A stretch of DNA of 64,000 bases from Sphingobacteriales bacterium (GTDB taxonomy: Bacteria > Bacteroidota > Bacteroidia > Chitinophagales > Chitinophagaceae): positions 124,001 to 188,000 of the forward strand of contig SEFP01000001.1 in the NCBI GenBank assembly GCA_004144185.1, in the 5' to 3' direction. Shown here piece after piece: positions 45,149 through 53,725 of this stretch. The notes beneath the pieces are model-generated. The model did no database searches, had not been told where the DNA came from, and was given only the letters and a program-made list of their open reading frames with translations. The translations under genes and the position numbers were made by a program. The number at the start of each line of letters is the position of its first letter. Positions within the stretch are counted from its first letter, which is position 1.

Positions 45149-46123
45149 TCAGTCAAATGACTGTCCACCGGCAGCCGCCAGCCGCACAATTGTTTCGTAG
45201 TCGGTGGCCGACAGGTCATGGAAGAAGTAATGCACCGGATCTGTTTTTTCACCGTTCCGGATCACTTCATAGTGGCAATGCGGACCGGTACTTTTACCGG
45301 TACTGCCCACCCAACCAATCACCTCGCCCCGTTGCACGGCCTGTCCGGGCCGTGCCTTCACCTTTACCATATGGCCGTATAAGGTGCCGTAGCCGTAGCT
45401 ATGATTCAGGATCACATGGTTGCCATAGCCGCCCTCGTCGTAGGATACGCTGACCACAGTTCCATCAGCAGTTGCGTAGATCGGTGTACCCATCGGCGCC
45501 GCAAAATCCAGCCCGGTATGCAGCTTGGGCGTTTTATAAATCGGATCAATCCGGTAACCAAATCCGGAAGCGATCCGGTCCAGGTTTTTATTGCTCACCG
45601 GCTGAATGGCCGGAATATGGGCCAGCATCTGGGCTTTGGTTGCAGCCAGTCGAAGCAGTGTGTCGTAGGATCGGTTCTGAAGCCGGATCCGGTCGTCCAT
45701 CCGGTGCAGCCGTTGTTGCAGCCGGGCGATCAGCGTGTCGGAACGCACCCAGCTGGTTTTCTGCCGGGCCAGCATCCGGTAATCTTTGCCTTGCCGGATC
45801 GAATCCGGAAGCGGATCGCGTTCAAAAACGGCCCGGTACACATCATTGTCCCGCTGCTCTAGTGCTTCCAGTTGCTCATCGAGCAGCGCCAGCCGGGTCA
45901 GCAGCCCACTGTAGTTTTCCTGCAAGATCCGCCGGTCCTGATCAAACCGCTTTTCTTTGGGGCTTTCCAGAAACCGGAAGGCCAGCAACGCCAGGACGCC
46001 TCCGGTGGTGACCGAAGCAGAGATAAAGCCAAAAGCGCGCAGGAGCTTGACCCACCAGGGCAGGTGCCAACGCTCATAGCGATGGGTGTTCGCGTTATAA
46101 TAGTATTTCTTGCGGCGGGGCAC
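45149..46123 (-). CDS. M23-family (LytM) metallopeptidase, membrane-anchored
   Basis: A 324-residue murein hydrolase-like protein from GTG 46123 (reads MPRRKKYYYNANTHRYERW). Basic N-terminus, one membrane segment (about 28-50), a coiled coil (about 60-165) and the LytM domain with HTGLDFAAPMGTPIYA (His202, Asp206) and HCHYEV (His282, His284), so the zinc site is complete. Probably cleaves peptidoglycan cross-bridges in cell division or elongation. The longer reading frame is an antisense artefact. Divergent from the radical SAM gene with 70 bases between starts. Confidence 0.93.
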   Translation of the reverse strand: MPRRKKYYYNANTHRYERWHLPWWVKLLRAFGFISASVTTGGVLALLAFRFLESPKEKRFDQDRRILQENYSGLLTRLALLDEQLEALEQRDNDVYRAVFERDPLPDSIRQGKDYRMLARQKTSWVRSDTLIARLQQRLHRMDDRIRLQNRSYDTLLRLAATKAQMLAHIPAIQPVSNKNLDRIASGFGYRIDPIYKTPKLHTGLDFAAPMGTPIYATADGTVVSVSYDEGGYGNHVILNHSYGYGTLYGHMVKVKARPGQAVQRGEVIGWVGSTGKSTGPHCHYEVIRNGEKTDPVHYFFHDLSATDYETIVRLAAAGGQSFD

Positions 46124-46127
46124 AGGG

Positions 46128-46135
46128 GAAAGATA
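46128..46135 (-). promoter_or_regulatory. -7 box variant directly before the M23 peptidase
   Basis: TATCTTTC on the minus strand, four bases before the GTG; supports the GTG start. Confidence 0.4.
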
Positions 46136-46180
46136 ACGGGAAGAATTGACTTCTGTCCGGGCGTCCAGCGCACAAAGCGC

Positions 46181-46188
46181 TAATTTTG
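46181..46188 (+). promoter_or_regulatory. -7 box directly before the radical SAM gene
   Basis: TAATTTTG, exact TAnnTTTG, five bases before ATG 46194. Confidence 0.6.
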
Positions 46189-46193
46189 CCACC

Positions 46194-47477
46194 ATGCAGC
46201 CGTATTTGTTGTACTCCGATGGGAAGGGAAGCATTTTTGAAGACACCTCTTTGTACGTGGTCGGGCGGACCGGATGGGATGCCGTTCCGGTCGAGGAAGA
46301 GGCGTGGATTGAGCTTCCGGAAGGTGGCAATCTGTATGAACTGCCCGGCAGACGCGGCATTGGTATCGATGTACGCACCGGCGAAATGCGGCTGTGCGAC
46401 AAAGGCTGGGCGGTCGCTGCCTTTATCCCGCCTGCCCATACCGGCTTTTACCTCTCTGCTTTTGAAACCGCTCCGGAAGCCCCGACGCTGCCGTTATTTT
46501 GCTATACCGCTGCCGGCTGGCACAATGGCCTTTTTTACGTTCCCGCCCGGCGCATTGAGCGCGATATCCGCCAGGAAGCATCCGGATATGATGAATCTCT
46601 GGTCGCCAGCGGCATCGAAACGCTGACGGCGACATATCCGCACAACCGACTGGTACAACACCTGGCGCATACCTGTGCCGAGAAGTACGAGTGTCCTGCG
46701 GCCCGTAACTATTTCCTGCACCGCTGGGAGTGCCCGATTCCGTCTTCACCGGCCTGCAACAGCAACTGCGTAGGCTGTATTTCCTTTCAGCCCGAAGAAG
46801 AAAGCATTACCTCGCCGCACGACCGGATTTCGTTTAAGCCTACTGCGCTGGAGATTGCCGAATACACCGTGCCGCATCTGGAAACCGCGCCCTACCCGAT
46901 TGTATCCTTCGGACAAGGCTGTGAGGGCGAGCCGCTGCTGATGGGACCAGTGCTGGAAGAAAGCATCCGCGAAATCCGGAAACACACCTCCCGCGGCAGC
47001 ATCAATATCAACACCAACGGTTCCAAACCCGATGTGGTGGAGCGACTGATGCAGGCAGGGCTCAACAGCATTCGTGTAAGTACAAATTCGTTGCAACCGG
47101 CCCTGTACACCAGCTATTACCGGCCCAACAACTATGTATTTGAAAACATCATCAAAAGTCTGGAGGTAGTGAACCGGATGGGCGGCTGGACATCTATCAA
47201 CTACTTCGTCTTTCCCGGCGTTACCGACAGCGTAGCGGAATATGAAGCCTTACGGGCCGTGATTCAGCGCACCGGGCTCAACATGATTCAGTGGCGCAAT
47301 TTCAACATCGATCCGGACTGGTATATGGGTCGGATGGGAATTACCGATCCGGGCGAAATCCTGGGGATGGGGCAACTGATGGATGTGTTGCAGGAGGAAT
47401 TTCCCAACCTGAAATACGGGTACTTCAATCCGCCGCTCGAGCGCATGACCGACTATGACCATGCCTTTGCACATTAG
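46194..47477 (+). CDS. radical SAM protein of unknown function
   Basis: A 427-residue protein. Residues 1-150 form an unusual N-terminal beta-rich domain (MQPYLLYSDGKGSIFEDT...). The radical SAM core starts about residue 175 with Cys188-x3-Cys192-x2-Cys195 (ACNSNCVGCISFQP), then FGQGCEGEPLLMGPVLEESI (SAM-binding GE), TNGSKPDVVERLMQAGLNSIRVS and the (beta/alpha) repeats to the end. There is no SPASM or B12 domain visible. It is present in other Bacteroidota and related bacteria as an uncharacterised family. ATG 46194 is five bases behind a -7 box. Confidence 0.88.
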   Translation: MQPYLLYSDGKGSIFEDTSLYVVGRTGWDAVPVEEEAWIELPEGGNLYELPGRRGIGIDVRTGEMRLCDKGWAVAAFIPPAHTGFYLSAFETAPEAPTLPLFCYTAAGWHNGLFYVPARRIERDIRQEASGYDESLVASGIETLTATYPHNRLVQHLAHTCAEKYECPAARNYFLHRWECPIPSSPACNSNCVGCISFQPEEESITSPHDRISFKPTALEIAEYTVPHLETAPYPIVSFGQGCEGEPLLMGPVLEESIREIRKHTSRGSININTNGSKPDVVERLMQAGLNSIRVSTNSLQPALYTSYYRPNNYVFENIIKSLEVVNRMGGWTSINYFVFPGVTDSVAEYEALRAVIQRTGLNMIQWRNFNIDPDWYMGRMGITDPGEILGMGQLMDVLQEEFPNLKYGYFNPPLERMTDYDHAFAH

Positions 47478-47556
47478 GACGGCAACGGATCCGTTATAGG
47501 CAGGACATCCGTTGTATCTTGTAGGGTATATCTTTTTTCTTCAATCACGCATTTTT

Positions 47557-48429
47557 ATGACGACTGCTGTTGTTCCGGAAGCCAACCGTCCCCGGCAGGT
47601 AAAAGCGCTGGCCCTGACGCTGGGCATTCATGCACTCCTGGCCCTGCTGTTTTTCGGCATCCGGTATGCAGCGCCGCAACCCGTTTCACCGCCTGCGGAA
47701 GAACTGGGGATGGAAGTCAATCTGGGCAGCAGCGCGGATGGCTACGGCACCGAGCAACCTGAGATCATGGGTGATCCGGCACCGGAAACACCAGTAACTG
47801 CTCCAGCGTCCGGTACTCCGGAAGAAGCGACCGAACCCATCACTGCTTCGCCCTCCAACGATCCGGATGCTACGGAGATCACTCCTAAAAAAGAAACGCT
47901 CCAGGCAACGAAGCCCAAGCCCACCACACCTAAGACCACTCCAACCCGAATCCCGACCGTAGCGACCACTCCGGCGGCTACCAAACCATCCGAAGCACCG
48001 CGCAAAGCCAAGGTGTTATTTCCCGGTAGTACCGGTACGGGTGGCAACGGCGCCCAGCGTGATGTAGCGGGTGGCAACGAAGGCAATACCTTTGGCAATG
48101 GCGACCGGGGCGTACCCGGCGGCACACCGGGCGCTAAAAACTATGAGGGCAGTCCGGGACGCGGCACCGGCGGCGTGAACCACACCCTTTCCGGACGCAC
48201 GATTCTGGCGCCCCGGCTGGAAGGCAATTTCCGGAATGGTGGTACGGTGAAGATGCGGGTAACTGTAAACCGCGCCGGGGCAATTGTAAGCAGCTCGGTC
48301 CTTTCCGGAAGCGGCGAACTGGTACCGATTGCCAAAGACAAATTACAGCAGGTCCGCTTCTCCGCAGCGCCTGAGGGTCCGGTAGAGCAGTTCGGCACGG
48401 TCACGTTCGTGTTTAAAACGGGTGGGTAG
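47557..48429 (+). CDS. tonB: TonB-like energy transducer
   Basis: A 290-residue protein: short cytoplasmic start, one membrane segment (ALALTLGIHALLALLFFGI, about 17-35), a long Pro/Thr/Lys-rich periplasmic linker with repeated KPTTPKTTPTRIPT-type segments, a Gly/Asn-rich part (GGNEGNTFGNGDRGVPGG) and a C-terminal TonB domain (VKMRVTVNRAGAIVSSSVLSG ... GPVEQFGTVTFVF). It carries proton-motive energy to outer-membrane receptors. In many Bacteroidota exbB-exbD-tonB-folC are contiguous; here only tonB and folC remain together. Confidence 0.85.
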   Translation: MTTAVVPEANRPRQVKALALTLGIHALLALLFFGIRYAAPQPVSPPAEELGMEVNLGSSADGYGTEQPEIMGDPAPETPVTAPASGTPEEATEPITASPSNDPDATEITPKKETLQATKPKPTTPKTTPTRIPTVATTPAATKPSEAPRKAKVLFPGSTGTGGNGAQRDVAGGNEGNTFGNGDRGVPGGTPGAKNYEGSPGRGTGGVNHTLSGRTILAPRLEGNFRNGGTVKMRVTVNRAGAIVSSSVLSGSGELVPIAKDKLQQVRFSAAPEGPVEQFGTVTFVFKTGG

Positions 48430-48680
48430 ATTCCGGGGATTAAGTACCGGGATTTTAGGTTCCGGAACCTTGCGCGATCCGGTCATTCCGACCGCAAGGG
48501 AGGAATCTCACGTTACCTGATTATCTCTTGTGAGAGCTCTCCATTCCGGTCGAGATGCCCTACAAATGTGCTTGCCGGAGACTGCATAGGGGCGAATGGC
48601 ATTTGCCCTTATTTAATGCAGTTTTTTCTGTAGCAGCTTTAATCATCAATTTTCACGCTTTCCTCAAAACAACACCTGTT
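48430..48680. repeat. intergenic spacer with GTCATTCCGACC-family element
   Basis: Contains a copy at about 48480-48561 (GGTCATTCCGACCGCAAGGG, AGGAATCTCACG, internal CTCTTGTGAGAG, then GGTCGAGATGCCC). Nothing else is recognised before the folC start. Confidence 0.6.
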
Positions 48681-49994
48681 GTGGCTCACCATCCACGCTA
48701 CGCGCAGACGCTGGAGTTTCTTTTTGCGCAACTGCCTATGTTTACCCGCATAGGCGCGGCGGCGTACAAGGCCGATCTGTTCAATACACTAGCACTGTGT
48801 GCGGCGCTGGGTAATCCGGAACAGCGATTCCGGAGTGTGCACATTGCCGGTACCAACGGAAAAGGCAGCACCAGTACAGCCTTGGCCGCCTTTTTGCAAG
48901 CAGCCAGATACAAAACCGCACTTTACACCTCCCCGCATCTGGTGGATTTCCGGGAGCGGATCCGCATCAACGGCGCGATGATTCCGGAATCCTTTGTAGT
49001 GGATTTTACCGACCGGATGCAGCCGATGATGGAAACGATTCAGCCGTCTTTTTTTGAACTGACCGTTGCGATGGCCTTTGAATGGTTTGCACAGGAACAG
49101 GTGGATATCGCCGTAATCGAAACAGGGCTGGGCGGCCGGCTCGACAGCACCAATGTGATTACCCCGATGGTGTCGGTGATTACCAACATTGCGCTCGATC
49201 ATACAGCGCTGCTGGGCGACACCCGGACACAGATAGCCGGAGAGAAGGCAGGTATCATCAAACCCGGCGTACCCGTAATTATCGGCGAACGGGACGCAGC
49301 AACCGAACCGGTATTCCGGCAGAAGGCAGCGCTGGAAGGCAGTCCGATTCACTTCGCAGAAGACTGCTGGCAGGTGGCAGCGCTGGACCAGCGGAGCCGG
49401 GTACGGGCCTATGAAGCCGTGCAGCCCGCTATAGATACGACCTTATTTTTCGAGGCCAGCCTTTCCGGAACGTATCAGCAACAGAATCTGGCGACCGTCT
49501 TTACAACGCTGGACATATTGGCGAGCCTGGGACTTTCCGTTCGGGTGAGTGATGCATCTGATGCCTTGGCAGATTTGAGCCAACAGGGACTGCGCGGACG
49601 CTACGAGATTTTGCAGGAAATACCTCTCATTGTAGCCGATGTGGCTCATAACCCACAGGGACTGGAAGCGGTGTTGCAACAGTGGACCAGCGAGGTTTCC
49701 GGAACGAAGCATGTGGTGCTGGGTTTTGTCCGGGATAAAGACGTGGCCGCCGCGTTGAGTTTGTTTCCGAAAGATGCGCACTATCACTTCTGTCAGGCCG
49801 ATATTCCCCGTGCCCTACCAGTAGCGGAACTGGCAGCTATGGGCACTGCTACCGGCCTTTCCGGAACGGCGTATCCGTCCGTAGTTGAAGCCGTTGCGGC
49901 TGCTAAAAGCCTATTGGGCACAGAAGACTCCCTGCTGATCACCGGCAGCTTTTTCATCGTAGGGGAAGCGCTGACAGGATGGGAGACGCTTTGA
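48681..49994 (+). CDS. folC: bifunctional dihydrofolate/folylpolyglutamate synthase
   Basis: A 437-residue Mur-ligase-like enzyme that adds glutamates to folates. Start is most likely GTG 48681 (HHPRYAQTLEFLFAQLPMFTRIGAAAYKADL follows, the usual N-terminus); the annotated longer frame from 48555 runs into the repeat. Motifs: P-loop HIAGTNGKGSTSTALA, SPHLVDFRERIRING, ETGLGGRLDSTNVITP, and the second-domain LRGRYEILQEIPLIVADVAHNPQG. Follows tonB as in related genomes. Confidence 0.93.
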   Translation: MAHHPRYAQTLEFLFAQLPMFTRIGAAAYKADLFNTLALCAALGNPEQRFRSVHIAGTNGKGSTSTALAAFLQAARYKTALYTSPHLVDFRERIRINGAMIPESFVVDFTDRMQPMMETIQPSFFELTVAMAFEWFAQEQVDIAVIETGLGGRLDSTNVITPMVSVITNIALDHTALLGDTRTQIAGEKAGIIKPGVPVIIGERDAATEPVFRQKAALEGSPIHFAEDCWQVAALDQRSRVRAYEAVQPAIDTTLFFEASLSGTYQQQNLATVFTTLDILASLGLSVRVSDASDALADLSQQGLRGRYEILQEIPLIVADVAHNPQGLEAVLQQWTSEVSGTKHVVLGFVRDKDVAAALSLFPKDAHYHFCQADIPRALPVAELAAMGTATGLSGTAYPSVVEAVAAAKSLLGTEDSLLITGSFFIVGEALTGWETL

Positions 49995-50093
49995 TACTAT
50001 ATTGATAGCACAGTTTCTCTACGAGTTTGTACCTCTGATGAGTCCCGCCCCATAAGGTTACCTGTCTCAAGCCGCTTGCCTGATCCGATAGTT

Positions 50094-50508
50094 ATGAATC
50101 CGATCCACATTCCGTTTCACCTGGGATTGCCGACGCTGGTGTGCGTGATCGGACTGGCTTTAATCTTCCGGAACCGGATTTCGTTTCGCACTCAACCACT
50201 CTGGGTGGGTATAACGGTCTTCCTGACTGTGGTACCTGCTGATGATTGTCGACAGTGCGCTGTGCATAGACCTCTACCGGCAGTGGGACTTAAACCGGTA
50301 TGATCTGAAGCAGGATGGGTTTTTCACAGGTCCGGAAGAAGGTACCCCGGCTACCCCGGCTATGGAAGCAGCGCTGTCCAGATACAATCACGATCTGGGC
50401 AGAAATCTTTCTTTTATCACAGGATTTGTAGCCGCTTTCATCATAGCTCTGATCGTATACATCATAGGGCTCATTTTCTCCCGGAAGACGCGCAAAATCA
50501 GCTCTTAA
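50094..50508 (+). pseudogene. small membrane protein interrupted by a frameshift
   Basis: Frame A from ATG 50094 (MNPIHIPFHLGLPTLVCVIGLALIF) encodes two hydrophobic segments and runs into nonsense-like sequence after ITVFLTV; frame +1 picks up at about 50233 with YLLMIVDSALCIDLYRQWDLNRYDLKQDGFF, GPEEGTPATP and a last hydrophobic segment (FITGFVAAFIIALIVYIIGLIF) to the stop at 50508. Joined, they make one plausible protein of about 137 residues with three membrane segments and an EF-hand-like DLKQDGFF loop. The break is between 50224 and 50236. A sequencing error, a programmed frameshift or a recent mutation are all possible. Confidence 0.6.
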
Positions 50509-50523
50509 ACCTGAAAAACGTTT

Positions 50524-51036
50524 CTAATCGCAGTCCCATTCAGCGATAAAAAAAGTTGGGTCGTGGAATCCTGCGTTTAAAGCTGCTTCCAACCACTCCA
50601 CTTGAGTCGAACGAATAGCATCTTTGGCTTTTCGTTTCAATTCTGCAAACACAAAGTGACCTTCCCGATAAGCGATGATATCAAAACAGCCAGTCTTTGG
50701 CCCGCCTTTTAGCTTGTAAATCCTATTAAAAGCATCCAGTATAATAGGGTCTGGAAGTACAGGGTCTGACCGTTCAGGCAATCCCTGCCAGAATTTAGTT
50801 CGAAAGGTGTCTACCCAGGCACCTTTATAGCCTTGGCTTTCCAACAGCCGTAGAAGTGCGAGTTCTGCAAATAATGGTTCTCCATTCAGATTCAGGAGTG
50901 GTTTCCCGCCGTAGGTATCGAAGTCATGCGGCTGTGGCCATCTCTGAAAACGGAGCAGGTATTTGTCTATAGGAATAGACCTTCCATTTTTTGAAACCAA
51001 CAGTTCAGTCAGAAGGGCGTCCTGGCCTAAATCCAT
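50524..51036 (-). CDS. protein with a VRR-NUC-like (PD-(D/E)XK) nuclease region
   Basis: A 170-residue soluble protein. The C-terminal part reads CFDIIAYREGHFVFAELKRK, then DAIRSTQVEWLEAAL: Asp, then Glu-x-Lys, then Gln and Trp, in the order and spacing of VRR-NUC domains (D-x-EVK-x-Q-W). The N-terminal 100 residues are without known homology. VRR-NUC proteins act as structure-specific nucleases or as parts of restriction and phage systems. The gene stands alone, convergent with the frameshifted gene; no helicase or methylase neighbour. Confidence 0.6.
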   Translation of the reverse strand: MDLGQDALLTELLVSKNGRSIPIDKYLLRFQRWPQPHDFDTYGGKPLLNLNGEPLFAELALLRLLESQGYKGAWVDTFRTKFWQGLPERSDPVLPDPIILDAFNRIYKLKGGPKTGCFDIIAYREGHFVFAELKRKAKDAIRSTQVEWLEAALNAGFHDPTFFIAEWDCD

Positions 51037-51062
51037 ATCTTCAAATCTATGTGTATGATTGG

Positions 51063-51701
51063 TTACCCCACTTCCGGAAGCTTGAATTCAGCGTTCAGCT
51101 CATCGATATAGCCGAGGATGTCTTTGCGGCCCAGAAACTTTATCGACGACGTCATAAATGAGCGCGGAATAAACTCCCACTCTTCACGCATCTTGTTGAT
51201 AAACGCTTTGGCATTCATACTGGCTTCACGCTGGGTGACCTTATCCGCTTTCGTGAAGATCATGTTGAACGGCACTTCCCACTGGCCCAGTTGCGCCAGA
51301 AAATCCAGGTCCAGTTGCTGCGGACGCAAGCGGCTGTCGAGCAGCACAAATACAGTCAGCAGATTGGGCCGGTCACGCAGGTATCCGGAAATCATTTTCT
51401 GCCAGTTGGCCCGTTGTGTCTGGCTCACCTTGGCATAGCCATAGCCGGGCAAATCCACCAGATACCAGTTCTCCCGGACGCCTTTCGCGCCTTCGCTTTC
51501 GATTTCAAAATGGTTGATCAACTGCGTTTTGCCGGGCGCGGCTGACGTTTTGGCCAGCTTGGCATTGCGCGTCAGCATATTAATGAGCGAAGACTTTCCT
51601 ACGTTGGACCGGCCAATAAAGGCATACTCCGGCCGGTCGGGCTTGGGACACAAGGAAGCGTTGGGGGACGAGACTATATAACGGGCGTTGCGGATTTCCA
51701 T
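51063..51701 (-). CDS. engB: ribosome-biogenesis GTPase YihA/YsxC (EngB)
   Basis: A 212-residue GTPase needed for 50S subunit assembly. ATG 51701 (MEIRNARYIVSSPN) begins at the domain; the upstream frame is unsupported. G1 GRSNVGKSSLINML, G2 TSAAPGKTQLINHF, G3 DLPGYGYAKVS, G4 FTKADKV and the C-terminal SSIKFLGRKDILGYIDEL are intact. Divergent from ubiE, 38 bases between starts. Confidence 0.95.
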   Translation of the reverse strand: MEIRNARYIVSSPNASLCPKPDRPEYAFIGRSNVGKSSLINMLTRNAKLAKTSAAPGKTQLINHFEIESEGAKGVRENWYLVDLPGYGYAKVSQTQRANWQKMISGYLRDRPNLLTVFVLLDSRLRPQQLDLDFLAQLGQWEVPFNMIFTKADKVTQREASMNAKAFINKMREEWEFIPRSFMTSSIKFLGRKDILGYIDELNAEFKLPEVG

Positions 51702-51723
51702 AAAAAGGCAGAACGGGCAGGCG

Positions 51724-51731
51724 TACTTTTG
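51724..51731 (+). promoter_or_regulatory. -7 box directly before ubiE
   Basis: TACTTTTG, exact TAnnTTTG, eight bases before ATG 51740. Confidence 0.55.
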
Positions 51732-51739
51732 AACACTGT

Positions 51740-52489
51740 ATGCAGACTTCCGGAAACAGAACGCACGACGCCATCGTGCCCGATGAATCGTCAAAGCTAA
51801 GCAAGACCGAACAGGTGGCCGAAATGTTTGACGGCATTGCGCCTAAATATGACTTCCTGAACCATACCCTAAGTATGGGCATCGACCGGGGCTGGCGTAA
51901 AAAAGCCATTCAAAGCATTCAGGTCTGCAACCCTACAACCATCCTGGATCTGGCAACCGGAACCGGCGATCTGGCACTACTGGCAGCGAAAGAAACCGGC
52001 GCACAGGTAACCGGTGTGGATATTTCGGACGGGATGATGGCTGTAGGACGGCAAAAAGCAGCAGCGGCAGGCCTTTCCGGAACCGTTTCGTTTCAGCTGG
52101 GCGACAGTGCCCAACTCAGCTTTGCTGACAATTCCTTTGATGCAGTACTGTGTGCGTATGGCGTTCGCAATTTCGAGCATCTGGATCAGGGCCTTCGGGA
52201 AATGTGCCGGGTGCTACGGCCGGGCGGGCGCATGGCGATTCTGGAATTTTCCAAGTCGCAGACGCCTGTGATCAAGCAGGTATTTGGCTTTTATTTCCGG
52301 CATATCCTGCCTCGTCTGGGCAATCTGGTGTCCAAGCATGGCCGGGCCTATACCTATCTCAACGAAAGCGCAATGGCATTTCCGGAAGGAGCTGATTTCC
52401 GGAAAATCTTATCCAATTGTGGCTTTAAAGACGTAGCGGTTCGTCCGCTGACCTTCGGAATTACAACGCTGTATACCGCTACCAAATAA
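51740..52489 (+). CDS. ubiE: demethylmenaquinone methyltransferase
   Basis: A 249-residue SAM methyltransferase (MenG/UbiE) that methylates demethylmenaquinone in the last step of menaquinone synthesis. Motif I is ILDLATGTGDLALLAA, preceded by the family signature AEMFDGIAPKYDFLNHTLSMGIDRGWRK, and followed by NFEHLDQGLREMCRVLRPGGRMAILEFSKSQ. It complements MqnC at 9.6 kb. In many Bacteroidota the next gene is porT; here porT is 532 bases downstream with one opposite-strand gene between. Confidence 0.95.
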   Translation: MQTSGNRTHDAIVPDESSKLSKTEQVAEMFDGIAPKYDFLNHTLSMGIDRGWRKKAIQSIQVCNPTTILDLATGTGDLALLAAKETGAQVTGVDISDGMMAVGRQKAAAAGLSGTVSFQLGDSAQLSFADNSFDAVLCAYGVRNFEHLDQGLREMCRVLRPGGRMAILEFSKSQTPVIKQVFGFYFRHILPRLGNLVSKHGRAYTYLNESAMAFPEGADFRKILSNCGFKDVAVRPLTFGITTLYTATK

Positions 52490-52524
52490 AACCGGGTCGT
52501 CCGGAAAGGAGGTTCCGGTGACGC

Positions 52525-52851
52525 TTAGTTCAGACAAAAGGCCGGCTGATTATCCGGCTTGCGCAGTAAGAGGCGGCAAACGCTCAGCATCTTGACCCAC
52601 GCGGTTTCAGCCGTGGAGTCACCTTTCAGAGCGGCACGCTCAAAGTCCATATACCGCTCATAACTTCTTTCACCCAACAGCCCGTAGACCATCATCCGGA
52701 CGGGTGCCAGTAGTTCCTGATTGATGTCGGCTCCGGCATACAACCGGCTTTTGAGTTTTTGAACCCGTGCCGGAAAACGCTCCCCCACCAGATACAGCAA
52801 GGCCTGGAAAGCGGCTTTCGGAAACGTAGGCTGGTTGGGTTGATTTTTCAT
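52525..52851 (-). CDS. hypothetical protein
   Basis: A 108-residue soluble, mostly helical protein from ATG 52851 (MKNQPNQPTFPKAAFQALLY). No known domain. Rich in Arg and Leu, with SRLYAGADINQELLAPVRMMVYGLLGERSYERYM in the middle. It sits antisense-oriented between ubiE and porT, an insertion relative to the common order. The longer reading frame to 52953 overlaps the porT promoter region and is not favoured. Confidence 0.6.
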   Translation of the reverse strand: MKNQPNQPTFPKAAFQALLYLVGERFPARVQKLKSRLYAGADINQELLAPVRMMVYGLLGERSYERYMDFERAALKGDSTAETAWVKMLSVCRLLLRKPDNQPAFCLN

Positions 52852-53021
52852 GGTACTGGGGAGCAAAAAAGAAGTACTTGTATAGATAACTGCAAATACT
52901 ATACCAGTTCCGGATTCCGTTTGTAGGGAAGGCTGTTTTCCGGAATCTGTCAACCTCCCTGACAGCCGGGTGTTTTACTCAAAGCAATTGGTTTAGTATC
53001 TTTCGCGTCTTCTGTCTTCCT

Positions 53022-53723
53022 ATGAAAAACATCTGGCTGTTGGTGGTGCTGCTGAGTATAAGTCTGCCGGGCGCTTTTGCACAACGCAAAGTGCTGAATA
53101 TGGCGGAACATGATAGCAAGCCGTATTATTTTGGGTTGACATTCGGGCTCAACATGTCGCAGTACCGGTTGACGTATGATCCGTCGTTTGCCAACACCGA
53201 TACGTTTAAGCGTATTGAGCCGTACTGGTCGCCCGGTTTTACACTGGGATTGATGGGCAATCTGCGGTTGAGCAATCGGTTTGACCTACGGTTTATTCCG
53301 GCGGTTTCATTTGCCGGCAAACGGATCCAGTACAACCAACCGCTCAATCCAGCGGTGACAGAAGACAAAACCACTGAAAGTGTATACCTCACGCTGCCGT
53401 TGCAGTTCAAGTTTAAAAGCGACCGGATCAATAACTTCCGGTTTTATGCACTGGGCGGCGGCAAATTTGACATTGACCTGGCTGCTAATGCCCGCTCGCG
53501 TCGTCGGGATGAATACCTGAAGGTGTTGCCGTATGATGCCGGCTATGAAATCGGGTTTGGGTTTGAATGGTACTATCCCAACTTTATTTTCTCTCCGGAA
53601 ATCAAGCTGAGCCAGGGCTTAATGAATCAATTGTTCCGGGGCGACCGGAGCCTGCCGCTGGTCAACGCCATCGAAGGCATTAATACCCGCAGCATCGTCA
53701 TCTCGATTCACCTGGAGGGATAG
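53022..53723 (+). CDS. porT: type IX secretion protein PorT
   Basis: A 233-residue exported beta-barrel protein. Signal peptide MKNIWLLVVLLSISLPGAFAQ, then RKVLNMAEHDSKPYYFGLTFGLNMSQYRLTYDP, the PorT N-terminal hallmark, with P-G-F-T-L-G-L-M, then LSNRFDLRFIPAVSFAGKRIQY and the C-terminal NAIEGINTRSIVISIHLEG. PorT is a periplasm/outer-membrane component of the Por/type IX secretion system and its position near ubiE is the conserved one. TATCTTTC (52997-53004) lies 18 bases upstream. Confidence 0.92.
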   Translation: MKNIWLLVVLLSISLPGAFAQRKVLNMAEHDSKPYYFGLTFGLNMSQYRLTYDPSFANTDTFKRIEPYWSPGFTLGLMGNLRLSNRFDLRFIPAVSFAGKRIQYNQPLNPAVTEDKTTESVYLTLPLQFKFKSDRINNFRFYALGGGKFDIDLAANARSRRRDEYLKVLPYDAGYEIGFGFEWYYPNFIFSPEIKLSQGLMNQLFRGDRSLPLVNAIEGINTRSIVISIHLEG

Positions 53724-53725
53724 CA

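Noticed and set aside
46124-46402. 93-codon N-terminal extension of the M23 peptidase
   Set aside because: Antisense to the radical SAM gene and without peptidase features; the membrane anchor starts after GTG 46123.
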